Positions 34,501 through 44,953 of a stretch of 64,000 nucleotides of DNA are shown piece after piece (positions within the stretch are counted from its first letter, which is position 1; every line of letters begins with the position of its first letter). A program made the translations under genes and the position numbers. The notes under the pieces were generated by a model that saw only the letters and a list, made by a program, of their open reading frames with translations, was not told the DNA's origin and did not search any database. Source of the DNA: an uncultured Verrucomicrobiota bacterium (GTDB lineage Bacteria; Verrucomicrobiota; Kiritimatiellia; CAIQIC01; Lenti-01); assembly GCA_938003985.1 (NCBI GenBank), contig CALKWZ010000068.1:1-64000 (forward strand), given 5' to 3'.

Positions 34501-35136
34501 ATGAACAGGAGCCCGCTCGCAACCGGAATTTCCGCCGTCCTGGCGGCGCTGGCGATCGCGCTCGCCGCCGGCTGCGGCCGCGCGGACGCGGAGCGCCGCG
34601 ACGCGGGCGACCGCTATCTCCGCCGCGCGCGGGCCGCGCGGCAGGCGGAAGACGTCGATGGCGCGATCCGCTGGTGCGAAAAAGCGCTCCGGCGGCGGCC
34701 GGATTCGGCGGCGGCCCACCGCGAACGGGCCTTGATCTGCGACCACTTCCAACAGGATTATCTCGCCGCGCTCTACCACTACCGGCGCTATCTGGAATTG
34801 CGGCCCGATTCCGCCGAGCGCGCCGACGTCGAGGAGATGATGGCCGTTTGCGGCCGGAAACTCGCGGCGCAGCTTTCCGGCGCGCCGGCCAAACCGCCGC
34901 GCGCGGCCGCGGCGAAGCCGCCGTCCGCCGCGCCCGTGCCCGTGCCCGTTGCGGCGACCGCCGTGGCCGAACCGCAAACCCACGTCGTCCAGGCCGGCGA
35001 AAACCTCGCCACGATTTCTTCCCGCTATTACGGGACGCCGTCCAGGTGGAAACTGATATTCAACGCCAACCAAGACCGGTTGAACGACGCCAACAACCTG
35101 CGCGTCGGCACCCGGATCGTGATTCCCCCGAGCTGA
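34501..35136 (+). CDS. TPR-LysM lipoprotein
   Basis: A 211-residue protein with a lipobox-like LAAGC near residue 25, suggesting a lipid-anchored protein. Residues 35-110 contain two TPR-like helical pairs (DGAIRWCEKALRRRPDSAAAH). A Pro/Ala linker follows. The last 50 residues are a LysM domain, HVVQAGENLATISSRYYG ... NLRVGTRIVIP, which binds peptidoglycan. It starts a run of envelope genes leading into murG-murC. Confidence 0.9.
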   Translation: MNRSPLATGISAVLAALAIALAAGCGRADAERRDAGDRYLRRARAARQAEDVDGAIRWCEKALRRRPDSAAAHRERALICDHFQQDYLAALYHYRRYLELRPDSAERADVEEMMAVCGRKLAAQLSGAPAKPPRAAAAKPPSAAPVPVPVAATAVAEPQTHVVQAGENLATISSRYYGTPSRWKLIFNANQDRLNDANNLRVGTRIVIPPS

Positions 35137-35152
35137 CAAGGAGCACCCGCAC

Positions 35153-35890
35153 ATGGGCACCGATTTCTTCGACGACGATCTGGTCCGCGAGCGCGAAGCC
35201 GCGCTGAAAATCAAGCTGGACGGCGAAAGCGGCGGCAAGCGCGACGGGCACATCCCGTCGTCGCGCGACCTGCCCAGCCGGGCGGTGTCCGACCTGACGC
35301 TGACCCACCTGGCCCGCCACAAGCAGGAAGTCACCGAACAGATGGTGGACAAGACCCAGGAACTGGACCGCTTGCGCGCCCGGCAGGAAGAGCTGGAGAA
35401 GGAACGCCGCTTGCTGGAAGATCTGCGCAAGAAGCAGGAAGCGTTCGAAAGCGGCCGCCGCGAACTCAAGGATCGGCTCGGCGAAAGCCTGGTCCGCATG
35501 GAGAAGGACCAGCTGCAGGCGGAGCGCCTGGGACAGATGCTCGGCGAAACCCGCCGCGCCTTCCGCGCGCGGCTCGACGAAGTGGATGCGCTGGACGCCG
35601 AGTCCTGGACGGAAGACAACTTGCTCGACGAATTGAACAAGGCGCTCGCGCTGCTGGAAGACGTCCGGGCGGAGTACAACCAGGGCGTGGCGAAACTCGA
35701 CGCCGTCCGGCCCGCGGCGGGCGCGGCGGCGCGGCCGCTGTCCTTCGCCGAAGAACCGGAGGCGGCTCCGGGAAGCGTCGCGCAAGGCTTCGGCTACTGG
35801 CTCCGTTCCGGCCTGGCGTTCTCGTTGCCGCTGATGGTCTGGCTGGCGGTGCTGCTGGTGGCGTGGATGATCTTCGATTCCTGGATCTGA
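35153..35890 (+). CDS. Tail-anchored coiled-coil protein A
   Basis: A 245-residue protein. Residues 50-175 are an uninterrupted charged coiled coil (RLRARQEELEKERRLLEDL). A Pro/Ala hinge follows, then one C-terminal membrane helix at about 220-243 (LPLMVWLAVLLVAWMIF) with only two residues after it. It should be tail anchored with the coil in the cytoplasm. It lies directly before another tail-anchored protein and murG. The position suggests a role in cell-wall synthesis or division, but the family is not recognised. Confidence 0.82.
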   Translation: MGTDFFDDDLVREREAALKIKLDGESGGKRDGHIPSSRDLPSRAVSDLTLTHLARHKQEVTEQMVDKTQELDRLRARQEELEKERRLLEDLRKKQEAFESGRRELKDRLGESLVRMEKDQLQAERLGQMLGETRRAFRARLDEVDALDAESWTEDNLLDELNKALALLEDVRAEYNQGVAKLDAVRPAAGAAARPLSFAEEPEAAPGSVAQGFGYWLRSGLAFSLPLMVWLAVLLVAWMIFDSWI

Positions 35891-35892
35891 AC

Positions 35893-36426
35893 ATGGCGGC
35901 GCGACGCAAACATTCCGATCTCGAACGGCGCTTGAAGGAAATCGAGCGCGAGAAAACCGAACTGCGCGCGCGGATCGACGAAGTCCGGCGCTGGACCGAC
36001 GCCGTGCCGGTGGAATACGCGCCGCGCTCCGAGCCGCGCCTGCGCGCGGCCGCCGTGCCGGAAAGCCAGCTCCGCGAAACCTCGGCCCGCGCGTTTCTGG
36101 AAATCGAGGAACGCGAGGCGGCCGATCTGCCCGCGGACGAAACTTCGCTGGATTTCGCGCCGGGGCCCGACGGGCTCGACGTCAAGCGCGTGGTGATGCC
36201 GCGCCTCCAGCGCACCGACCTGCTCCGGCCGGCCATCGGCGGCGCCGCGACCGCCGCGCGGCTGATGGAACCGGAACACGACCGGTTCCGCAACTATTTC
36301 GGCAGCGCCGGCCTCAAGCGCGTCCGCGAAGCCCGCAAGGAGCAGGGCAGCCAGCGCGCCCGCACCGTCTTCATGCTGCTGATGGTGGCGACGCTGGGCT
36401 TCATCCTGTTCAAGATGATCACCTAG
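35893..36426 (+). CDS. Tail-anchored coiled-coil protein B
   Basis: A 177-residue protein with an N-terminal coiled coil (SDLERRLKEIEREKTELRAR), a variable middle, and a C-terminal membrane helix at about 160-175 (VFMLLMVATLGFILFKMI). The layout copies protein A, which ends two bases upstream, so the two probably work as a pair. No family was recognised. A start at 35863 is possible but would overlap protein A. Confidence 0.82.
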   Translation: MAARRKHSDLERRLKEIEREKTELRARIDEVRRWTDAVPVEYAPRSEPRLRAAAVPESQLRETSARAFLEIEEREAADLPADETSLDFAPGPDGLDVKRVVMPRLQRTDLLRPAIGGAATAARLMEPEHDRFRNYFGSAGLKRVREARKEQGSQRARTVFMLLMVATLGFILFKMIT

Positions 36427-36456
36427 CCGCGCCGCCGCGGCAACCGGAACGAAGGG

Positions 36457-37554
36457 ATGGTGGCGATGAACGTGGCGGTCGCTTGCGGCGGAACCGGGGG
36501 GCACGTGTTTCCCGGTCTGGCCACGGCGCGCGAACTGCTGCGCCGCGGCCACGACGTGACCCTGTGGCTGACGGGGCGCGACACCGAGCGGGCGGCGCGC
36601 AAGGAATGGGACGGGCCCGTCGTCGAAGTGCCCGCGCGGGGCTTTCCCTCCGGCTTTTCCCTGGAATCTTTGCGGCGGGGCTGGAATCTCGCGCGCGCGG
36701 TCGCGCGGAGCCGCGCGGCCATGCGCCGGAACCGGCCCGACGTGCTGCTGGCGATGGGGTCCTACGCTTCGGTGGGACCGTGCGGCGCGGCGCGGCTGCT
36801 CGGCGTGCCGATCGTGCTGCACGAGGCGAACGTGGTTCCGGGCCGGGCCGTGCGCCTGTTCGCTCCCGGCGCGGCCGCCGTCGCGGCCGGTTTCGAGGAA
36901 ACCCGCTACCATTTGCGCCGCGCCAAGCTGGCCGTCGTGGGTATTCCGCTGCGCGAAGAATTGACCGCGGCCGCGCAGAGCCTGCCGCCGCGCGAAGCCG
37001 CCGGCCGCGCGCCGTTCCGCCTGCTCGTCGCGGGCGGCAGCCTGGGCGCGCACCGGCTCAACGAGGTCGCGGCGGACGCCTTGGCGCGGCTGCAACGGAC
37101 CGAAATCGATTTTTCGGTCGTCCATCTGACCGGACAAGCCGACGAAACGGCCATCCGCGCCGCCTATGAAGCGGCCGGCGTGCGGGCCGAAGTCATCGCG
37201 TTCACGACCTACCTGGCGCCGCTGTACCACGCCGCGGATCTGGCGATCTGCCGCGCCGGCGCGGCGACCTGCGCCGAACTGGCCTACTTCGGCGTGCCGG
37301 CGCTGCTGGTGCCGTATCCGCTGGCGGCGCTGGACCACCAGACCGCCAACGCGCACGCGCTGGAAAAGCGCGGCGCGGCGGACGTCGTGGCGGAATCCGC
37401 GCTGACGCCGGAATGGCTCGAAGCCTACCTGGCGCAGACCCTGCGCCAACCCGAACGGCTGGCGCGCTTGCGCGAGGCCGCCCGCAAAGAGGGCGTGCGG
37501 GACGGCACGGCCGCCTTGGCCGATCTGGTGGAGCGCTGCGCGCGGCGGCCATGA
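36457..37554 (+). CDS. murG: UDP-GlcNAc:lipid I N-acetylglucosamine transferase
   Basis: A 365-residue GT28 glycosyltransferase making lipid II at the inner face of the membrane. It has CGGTGGHVFPGLATARELLRR split near the N terminus, AMGSYASVGPCGAARLL, HEANVVPGRAVRLF, and the UDP-sugar site CRAGAATCAELAYFGVPALL split at the C-terminal domain. An alternative ATG at 36466 (MNVAVA) is equally credible. Its stop overlaps the murC start (ATGA). Confidence 0.95.
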   Translation: MVAMNVAVACGGTGGHVFPGLATARELLRRGHDVTLWLTGRDTERAARKEWDGPVVEVPARGFPSGFSLESLRRGWNLARAVARSRAAMRRNRPDVLLAMGSYASVGPCGAARLLGVPIVLHEANVVPGRAVRLFAPGAAAVAAGFEETRYHLRRAKLAVVGIPLREELTAAAQSLPPREAAGRAPFRLLVAGGSLGAHRLNEVAADALARLQRTEIDFSVVHLTGQADETAIRAAYEAAGVRAEVIAFTTYLAPLYHAADLAICRAGAATCAELAYFGVPALLVPYPLAALDHQTANAHALEKRGAADVVAESALTPEWLEAYLAQTLRQPERLARLREAARKEGVRDGTAALADLVERCARRP

Positions 37555-38939
37555 CGGCGCAAGGCGGCAGCTGGCGCGAGGAAATCCGGCGCTGGATCCG
37601 GACGCCCGGCGCGCGCGTGCACTTGCTGGGCGTCGGCGGCATCGGCATGGCCGGCGTGGCGCGGCTGCTGGCCGCGAAGGGTTTGGCCGTGACCGGCTGC
37701 GACGGCGGCGCGCCGCGCACGCTGGCGTGGCTGCGGTCCTGCGGCATTCCCGCGACGACGGGACACGCTCCGGCGCATCTGGCGGGGATCGACTGGGCCA
37801 TCTTCAGCCCGGCGCTGCAGCCGGGACATCCGGAACGCGTCGCGGCCGAGAAAACGGGGATTCCGCTTTATCGCCGCGGCCAGGTGCTGCCCGTGCTGGC
37901 CGAATCGTGGAAGACGGTGGCGGTTTCGGGCACGCACGGCAAGACGACGACCTCTGCGATGATCGCGCACGTCTTGCGGACCTGCGGCGCGGATCCTTCG
38001 TGGTGCATCGGCGGCGAACTGCCGCCGGCCGGCGCGCCGGCCGGCATCGGCCAATCGGAGTGGCTCGCGATCGAAGCCGACGAAAGCGACGGCACGCTGG
38101 CCCACTACGCGCCGGAGATCGCGGTGATCACCAACGTCGAATTCGACCATATGGAGCATTTCGATTCGCAAGAGGCGATGATCGAATGCTTCCGGGCTTT
38201 CGCGCGGCAGGCCAAAGCCGTCGTGTTCTGCGCGGACGATCCCGAGGCGGCGAAAATCGGCGCGGAAACGGGCGGCATGTCCTATGGTTTTGCGCCGGGC
38301 GCGGGTTTCCGGGGCGAGATTCTCGAGGCGGGTCCGGCCGGCACGCGTTTCGCGGTGCGCGGGCAGGCGGTGGCCCTGCCGTTGCCCGGCCGGCACAACG
38401 TATCGAACGCGCTGGGCGCGCTGGCGGCGTGCGACCGATGCGGAATCGCGCTGGACGCGGCCGCGGCGGCGCTGGCGAGCTTCGCGCTGCCCAAGCGGCG
38501 CTTCGAACTCGTGGCGGAAGCCCGCGGCATCCGGATCGTGGCCGATTATGCGCACCATCCAACGGAAATCCGCGCGCTGGTCGATGCGGCAAAACAGGCC
38601 GGCGCGGAACGGATCTGGGCCGTGTTCCAGCCGCATCGCTACACGCGCACCCTGGCGCTCGGCGCGGAGTTTCCGCCGGCGTTCGCCGGCGTGGAAGGCG
38701 TGATCCTGGCGCCGGTCTACGCGGCCAGCGAGCCGCCGCTGGAAGGGGGCACGGCGGAAGATCTGCTCAAGCATTTCTGGCGGCATGGTGGCCCGCCGAT
38801 CGAACTGGTGCAGAGTCTCGCGGCGGCGGCCGAAACCGTCGCCGCGCGCTGGAAGGCCGGCGATTGGGTGCTGGTGGTCGGCGCGGGCGACGTCGAGGAC
38901 GTCGGGCCCCTGCTGAAGGAGAAATTGGAGGCGACATGA
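37551..38939 (+). CDS. murC: UDP-N-acetylmuramate--L-alanine ligase
   Basis: A 462-residue Mur ligase adding L-alanine to UDP-MurNAc. Seen: HLLGVGGIGMAGVARLL, the ATP loop SGTHGKTTTSAMIAHVL, EADESDGT, NVEFDHMEHF, and the C-terminal DYAHHPTEIRALV followed by FQPHRYTRT, all typical of MurC. It is coupled to murG upstream. Its stop overlaps the ATG of the secreted beta-helix protein, where the usual cluster would continue with murB. Confidence 0.96.
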   Translation: MTAQGGSWREEIRRWIRTPGARVHLLGVGGIGMAGVARLLAAKGLAVTGCDGGAPRTLAWLRSCGIPATTGHAPAHLAGIDWAIFSPALQPGHPERVAAEKTGIPLYRRGQVLPVLAESWKTVAVSGTHGKTTTSAMIAHVLRTCGADPSWCIGGELPPAGAPAGIGQSEWLAIEADESDGTLAHYAPEIAVITNVEFDHMEHFDSQEAMIECFRAFARQAKAVVFCADDPEAAKIGAETGGMSYGFAPGAGFRGEILEAGPAGTRFAVRGQAVALPLPGRHNVSNALGALAACDRCGIALDAAAAALASFALPKRRFELVAEARGIRIVADYAHHPTEIRALVDAAKQAGAERIWAVFQPHRYTRTLALGAEFPPAFAGVEGVILAPVYAASEPPLEGGTAEDLLKHFWRHGGPPIELVQSLAAAAETVAARWKAGDWVLVVGAGDVEDVGPLLKEKLEAT

Positions 38940-41479
38940 AGATGCGCGGCGCCAGGTCGTTCGCCCGGATCCTGGTTTGCCTCGTTTGCGGGGGGTGGTT
39001 GGCCGGCCAGGCGGCGCCGGCCGCCACGATCTACGTGGCGACCAACGGCAACGACGTCGCCGGCAACGGGAGTTTCGCCGCGCCGTTTCGGACGTTGAAT
39101 TACGCGCTGCAGCAGGCCGTTTCGGGGGACGTGGTCGAAGCGCGGAGCGGGGTTTACCGGGAAAACGCCGAAGTGCGGTTCCGCAATCCCGGCCTCACGC
39201 TGCGCTCGGTCCCGGGCGAATGGGCGGTCATCGCCGCGCCGCTCGACGACGAGGACGGGTACTCCTCCTGCGTGCTCATCGATCCCGACGCGGACGGCAC
39301 GACGCTGTCGCGGCTGGAAATCGCCGGCGGCTACTACTACGGGATCGTGCTCCAGACGAAATGGGACTGGGGCGATCCGGACGACCGGTCGGGCGCGTGC
39401 GGCATCGTCATCGAAGACTGCGTGGTCCGCGACACGGGCCGCGATGCCGTCAAGATCACGCCCGGTTGCGACGACGTGCTGATCCGGCGCTGCGAAATCT
39501 TCAACACCGGCGTCGGGCCCGCGAACGCGACGGCGCAGAACGCGGAAGGCATCGATTGCGTCAACGGCGACCGCGTGACGGTGCGGGATTGCTTCATCCA
39601 CGACGCGTTTTCCACCGGCGTCTACCTGAAGGGCGGCGCGACGGACGGGCTGGTGGAACGCACGCGGGTCGAGCGCTGCGGCGCGGCCGGCATCCTGCTG
39701 GGGTTCGACACGAGTCCGGAGTATTTCGACCTCGCGGCGAATCCGGGCTACTACGAGAACGTCCGCGGCACGGTCCGGAATTGCCTCGTGCGCGACGTGG
39801 CCTGGGAGGGGATCGGGATGTACGCCGCGTCCAATCCCGCCGTGGTCAACAACACGCTGGTCAACGTCTGCACGGGCCGCGTGCATGCCGCGCTGTATTT
39901 CGGGCTGAGCTTCCAGGACTGGGACGAATCCGCCGGCCGGCCGCCGTCCGTGGAGCCGGAAATCTTCAACAACCTGATCCTTCAGCCAGAAGGATTTTCC
40001 GACGAGACGTTCGAAATCCGCTGGGCGGACGAATTGGGCGGGCTGAGCGCGCTGAGCGGCTGGCCCGCGATGGATTTCAACGGGTTTTTCGTGGCCGGCG
40101 GCGGCGAGCCGCGCTTTACCGACCGGCGATCCGGTTCGTTGCTGGAAGAAGGTTCGCTCGCCCAATGGCAGGCGCATGCGGGGGCGGACCTGCACAGCCG
40201 GACGATTCAACCGCTGGCGGCGTTCGGCGCCGATCCGGCGCTGCTGGTGTCCAGTCCCTACGTCGATGCCGGCACGAACGCCGCCGGGATGGCGGCGGCC
40301 GCGGATTTGGCGGGCAATCCACGCCTCCAAGGCGCGGCGGTGGATATCGGGGCCTACGAGACCGGGACCAACGACTGGTCGGAACGGCTCATCGGCCATG
40401 CGGCGCTGACCGGGGCGACGAATCCGCCCGCCGCCATTTCCGCCAAGGTCGGCCAGTTGCGCTGGTTTTTCACGCATGCCTCGGTGGGCGGCAATCTCGT
40501 CACCGGCCTGAACGTGGTGAACGCGGAAGATCCCGCCCGGTTTCCGCTGCGCATCTACGGGTACGACGGGGACGACGGCGACGGCGCCTATCACGGCGCC
40601 GTGGGCACGGCGGGTTCGGAAGGCGGCGCGGACTACCGGGCCGCGGCCAGCCCCGCCGTCGCGTCCAACGGATTCGTCTACGAATGCATGCGCGGCAATC
40701 CGGATTGGGCGAACAAGCTGGCGTGCTTCAGCAATTCCGTGGTCGCCTCCGGTTGGCGTTTTCCGAAAGTCAACGTGGTCATGGACAAGTTCTGCTGGAT
40801 CGATCCGGCCGCCGATCCCGAAGAATACTGCGCGTTGCTGGCCGGCCTCGAGGCGCGGTATCCGCAGACCCTGTTCGTATATATGACGATGCCGCTGACG
40901 ACGGAAACGGCCGGATCGGAAAACGATCTGCGCAACGACTTCAACCGCTACGTGCGCGCCTATTGCCGGACGGCCGGCAAATGGCTGCTGGACCTAGCCG
41001 ACATCCAGGCCTGGACGGAGGCCGGCGTCGAGCAAACGTACGTTGCGGGCGGACAGACGAACCAGCGGATGGCGGCGGCCTTTGCGGTCGGCCCGGAGTG
41101 GGGCGATTACCATCTGAACGCCGCCGGTCGGCGGCGCGGCGCTTTGGGCTGGCACGCCTTGGCGCAGGCATTGTTCTTGGCGGATCGCGACGGGGACGGC
41201 GTCAACGACGGCGACGAACTGATTGCCGGAACCGCGCCGGCCGACGAAACCGATCGCTTGAGGCTGACGTTCGATCCCGCGACCGATCCGACGCAACAGG
41301 TGGTGCGCTGGACGGGCTCCTCGAACCGCTGGTATGCGCTGCAGGAAAGCGCGACGCTCGCGGATGGAGCGGTGTGGAGCAATCGGGCGACGGATCTGCC
41401 GGCAGCGGGCGGATTCAACATGCACACGGTCGCCCTGCCCGGCGCCCGGAGTTTCCTGCGGCTGACGGTGGGGCAATAG
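38936..41479 (+). CDS. Secreted parallel beta-helix plus SGNH-like protein
   Basis: An 847-residue exported protein (signal peptide 1-29). Residues 31-480 form a right-handed parallel beta-helix (IYVATNGNDVAGNG; repeated short IEDCVVRDTG and VRDCFIHDAF type turns) of the pectate-lyase-like kind. Residues 490-745 resemble an SGNH-type hydrolase domain ending in DYHLNAAGRR. Then DRDGDGVNDGDELIAGTAP, a calcium-binding type repeat, leads to a final beta domain. No sorting signal is seen. It overlaps the murC stop by four bases, so it is coupled to cell-wall synthesis by position; a carbohydrate substrate is likely. Confidence 0.82.
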   Translation: MKMRGARSFARILVCLVCGGWLAGQAAPAATIYVATNGNDVAGNGSFAAPFRTLNYALQQAVSGDVVEARSGVYRENAEVRFRNPGLTLRSVPGEWAVIAAPLDDEDGYSSCVLIDPDADGTTLSRLEIAGGYYYGIVLQTKWDWGDPDDRSGACGIVIEDCVVRDTGRDAVKITPGCDDVLIRRCEIFNTGVGPANATAQNAEGIDCVNGDRVTVRDCFIHDAFSTGVYLKGGATDGLVERTRVERCGAAGILLGFDTSPEYFDLAANPGYYENVRGTVRNCLVRDVAWEGIGMYAASNPAVVNNTLVNVCTGRVHAALYFGLSFQDWDESAGRPPSVEPEIFNNLILQPEGFSDETFEIRWADELGGLSALSGWPAMDFNGFFVAGGGEPRFTDRRSGSLLEEGSLAQWQAHAGADLHSRTIQPLAAFGADPALLVSSPYVDAGTNAAGMAAAADLAGNPRLQGAAVDIGAYETGTNDWSERLIGHAALTGATNPPAAISAKVGQLRWFFTHASVGGNLVTGLNVVNAEDPARFPLRIYGYDGDDGDGAYHGAVGTAGSEGGADYRAAASPAVASNGFVYECMRGNPDWANKLACFSNSVVASGWRFPKVNVVMDKFCWIDPAADPEEYCALLAGLEARYPQTLFVYMTMPLTTETAGSENDLRNDFNRYVRAYCRTAGKWLLDLADIQAWTEAGVEQTYVAGGQTNQRMAAAFAVGPEWGDYHLNAAGRRRGALGWHALAQALFLADRDGDGVNDGDELIAGTAPADETDRLRLTFDPATDPTQQVVRWTGSSNRWYALQESATLADGAVWSNRATDLPAAGGFNMHTVALPGARSFLRLTVGQ

Positions 41480-41486
41480 GCTGCGG

Positions 41487-42090
41487 CTACTCGCGTCGCG
41501 CGCGGCAATAGACGTCCCAGAGGGCATCGCGCGCGGACTGGGGATCGGGACCGTAGGCGAAGACGCCGTCTTCGTGGCCGGCCATGACCAGGACCGCGAC
41601 GGGCGGCAGGGCGGCGGCGAGCCGGCCGACGGCGCGGGCCATTTCGGGCGTGCCGAACGCCGCGTCGGCGGGGGTTTGCGGCGCGCCTTCTTTGATCAGC
41701 ATCCGGAACATGAGGCGGTCGTGGATGTGGATCACGGCGTTCGCGTCGGGCCGCGCGGCGTAGATGGCGCCGTGGCTCATGGATTCCGACGAGGCCGGCA
41801 ACGGCCCGCGGCAGACGACGCTGTTTTTGTCGACGTCGAACGAAACGACTTCGCAGAAATGCTCGGCGGCGATGGGGAATTTCAGGCCGGTTCCGCTGCC
41901 GGTGACGATGAAGCGGCCGGTGCCTTCGATGCGCGCGCTGACGTTGCCGTAGCCGATGCCGTCGGGCAGGACGCCGATCAGTTCCCATTCGTGCAGGTCG
42001 TCGCGGATGCGCATGAGGTCGTGGAGGCGGGGATGCGCGGGGGCGGGTGCCGCCTCGTGCGCGAACGAAAACTTGATGTAGCCCTCGTCC

Positions 42091-42110
<20 letters not shown>
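41487..42110 (-). CDS. Class II aldolase, likely 5-methylthioribulose-phosphate aldolase type
   Basis: A 207-residue class II aldolase/adducin protein. The zinc-binding HxH is in AVIHIHDRLMF, and the third histidine in VMAGHEDGVFAYG. Family members split sugar phosphates; those beside mtnA belong to the salvage route that converts methylthioribulose-1-P to DHAP and an aldehyde. It overlaps mtnA by 20 bases, which strongly suggests this role, though MtnB-type dehydratases share the fold. ATG at 42110 chosen; an upstream in-frame start lies deeper in mtnA. Confidence 0.85.
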
Positions 42111-43197
<1,087 letters not shown>

Positions 43198-43258
43198 GGG
43201 CACGGTTTTCCCCTAAAACCGGCAGGGCGTCAAGCCGGGGCGGGCCGGGGAATCGGCG

Positions 43259-43287
43259 TTGAAAGGCGGGGGGCGGGGGCGTAGAGT
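43259..43287 (+). promoter_or_regulatory. Promoter of ddl
   Basis: TTGAAA (43259-43264), 17-base very G-rich spacer, TAGAGT (43282-43287), 46 bases before the ATG of ddl. It allows ddl to be expressed apart from murG-murC. Confidence 0.55.
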
Positions 43288-43333
43288 GGGCGCGAATTTT
43301 CCACGACGTGGAAAACCCGAGGAACAAGACGGC

Positions 43334-44227
43334 ATGAGCGGCAAGAAGCGTTTTCAAAAAGTGGCGGTGCTGAAGGGTGGGCCTTCGTCGGAGCGGGAGG
43401 TGTCGCTGCGGTCGGGGGCGGCGGTGGCGAAGGCGTTGCGGGAACGCGGCTACGACGTGGCCGAGGTGCTGGTGGGCGAGGACAAGTCGTTCACGGTGCC
43501 GCCGGGGACCGAGGTGGCGTTCGTGGCGATGCACGGGCATTTCGGCGAGGACGGGACGATCCAGGCGTTGCTGCGGAAGCAGGGCATCCCGCACACGGGC
43601 TCGAGCCCGGAAGCCAGCGCGCGGGCGTTCGACAAATCCAAGAGCAAGCCGGTGATCGCGGCGGCGGGGATTCCGACGCCGACGTTCGAGTTCCTGCGCA
43701 AGGGGCAGAAGCGGTCGCTGCCGCTGCCGGTGGTGGTGAAGCCGGTGCGGCAGGGTTCGAGCGTGGGCGTGTCGCGCGTGTTCCAGGAGTCGGAGTGGGC
43801 GGCGGCGCTGGATCTGGCGCTGGGCCTCGACGACGTCGCGCTGGTGGAGGAATACATTCCGGGCCGCGAACTGACGGTGGGCGTGGTGGGCGACGTCGTG
43901 TTGCCGCTGCTCGAGATCGTCGCGCCGGACGGTTTTTTCGACTACCACGCGAAATACACGAACGGGGTGTCGCAGCACGTGCTGCCGACGGACATTCCGG
44001 AGGCGACGGTCCAAGCCTGCCAGGCGGCGGCGCTGGCGACGTTCCGCGCGCTGGGCTGCGCGGGCATGGGGCGGGTGGACATCCGCCTGCGGCCGGACGG
44101 CCGGTTTTTCGTGCTGGAGCTGAACAACATTCCGGGCATGACGGAGCTGAGCCTGCTGCCGGACGCCGCGAAACGCCACGGCTGGAGTTTTCCGGAACTT
44201 TGCGAAATGATCCTGAATAGGGTATGA
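43334..44227 (+). CDS. ddl: D-alanine--D-alanine ligase
   Basis: A 297-residue ATP-grasp ligase joining two D-alanines for the peptidoglycan stem peptide. It has VLKGGPSSEREVSLRSG (first substrate loop), MHGHFGEDGTIQALL, VVVKPVRQGSSVGVSRV, EEYIPGRELTVGVV and LELNNIPGMTELSLLP (metal and oxyanion residues). Length matches short DdlB forms. GAGGA lies ten bases before the ATG. In the ancestral cluster order it would follow murC-murB; here unrelated genes lie between. Confidence 0.95.
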   Translation: MSGKKRFQKVAVLKGGPSSEREVSLRSGAAVAKALRERGYDVAEVLVGEDKSFTVPPGTEVAFVAMHGHFGEDGTIQALLRKQGIPHTGSSPEASARAFDKSKSKPVIAAAGIPTPTFEFLRKGQKRSLPLPVVVKPVRQGSSVGVSRVFQESEWAAALDLALGLDDVALVEEYIPGRELTVGVVGDVVLPLLEIVAPDGFFDYHAKYTNGVSQHVLPTDIPEATVQACQAAALATFRALGCAGMGRVDIRLRPDGRFFVLELNNIPGMTELSLLPDAAKRHGWSFPELCEMILNRV

Positions 44228-44252
44228 TCCGGCGACAACCGAGGAGCAACCC

Positions 44253-44864
44253 ATGAAGGTACTGAGAGTATTGGCGAATCCCAAAACGGTGGAGCAGTCC
44301 GCGAGCCTGAAAATCGAGCAGGCCTTCACGGCGGCGTTGAAGGCGAAACATCCCGACGCGCAAATCCTGACCATCGACGTCTACAAGGACGAGGTCCCGC
44401 TGCTGGACGCGAAGCTGCTGCCGGCGTTTTTCGGAGCGCCCCCGGCGGACGCGGAGACGGAGCGCAAGCGCGCGCGGCAGAAGGCGATCCTGGACCAATT
44501 CCTGGCGGCGGACCTGCTGGTGATCGCGACGCCGATGTGGAACTTCAACGCACCGCCGATGCTGAAGGCGTTCATCGACACGATCCTGGTGGCCGGCAAG
44601 ACCTTCAAGTACACGGCGACGGGTCCGGTGGGGCTGGCGACGGGCAAGCAGGCGGTGCTGTGCATCGCCAGCGGCGGCGTCTACGAAGGCGCGCTGGCGG
44701 CCTACGATACCCTGACCCCGATGCTGAAGACGCAGCTGGGGTTCATCGGCGTGACGGACGTGACGGTGCTGCGCGCGCCCGGGCAGGGCGGGGGCGGCGA
44801 AAAGGCCGCGGCGAGCACGGCGGCGGCGATCGAACAGGCGAAGGCGGCTGCGGCTGAATTCTAA
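44253..44864 (+). CDS. FMN-dependent NADH-azoreductase family protein
   Basis: A 203-residue flavodoxin-fold oxidoreductase of the AzoR/NQO type. It shows VLANPKTVEQSASLKI at the FMN phosphate site, PMWNFNAPPMLKAFIDTIL for the isoalloxazine ring, and ASGGVYEG near residue 140. Family members reduce quinones and azo compounds by two-electron transfer and often protect from electrophiles. GAGGAG precedes the ATG. It follows ddl by 25 bases, so co-transcription is likely but no functional link is apparent. Confidence 0.9.
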   Translation: MKVLRVLANPKTVEQSASLKIEQAFTAALKAKHPDAQILTIDVYKDEVPLLDAKLLPAFFGAPPADAETERKRARQKAILDQFLAADLLVIATPMWNFNAPPMLKAFIDTILVAGKTFKYTATGPVGLATGKQAVLCIASGGVYEGALAAYDTLTPMLKTQLGFIGVTDVTVLRAPGQGGGGEKAAASTAAAIEQAKAAAAEF

Positions 44865-44899
44865 TCAAGTCCCGGCTCACTGCGCCGGGTTGCAAAAAA

Positions 44900-44929
44900 C
44901 GCCGCGCCCCTTCCGGGGCGCGGCGCTTT
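44900..44929. terminator. Terminator between convergent genes
   Basis: Stem CGCCGCGCCCC (44900-44910), loop TTCC, stem GGGGCGCGGCG (44915-44925), followed by CTTTCGTTT and preceded by six A (with one C) on the other side, so it can act in both directions. Confidence 0.85.
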
Positions 44930-44953
44930 CGTTTCGCAGGTTTGAGCCGCGAT

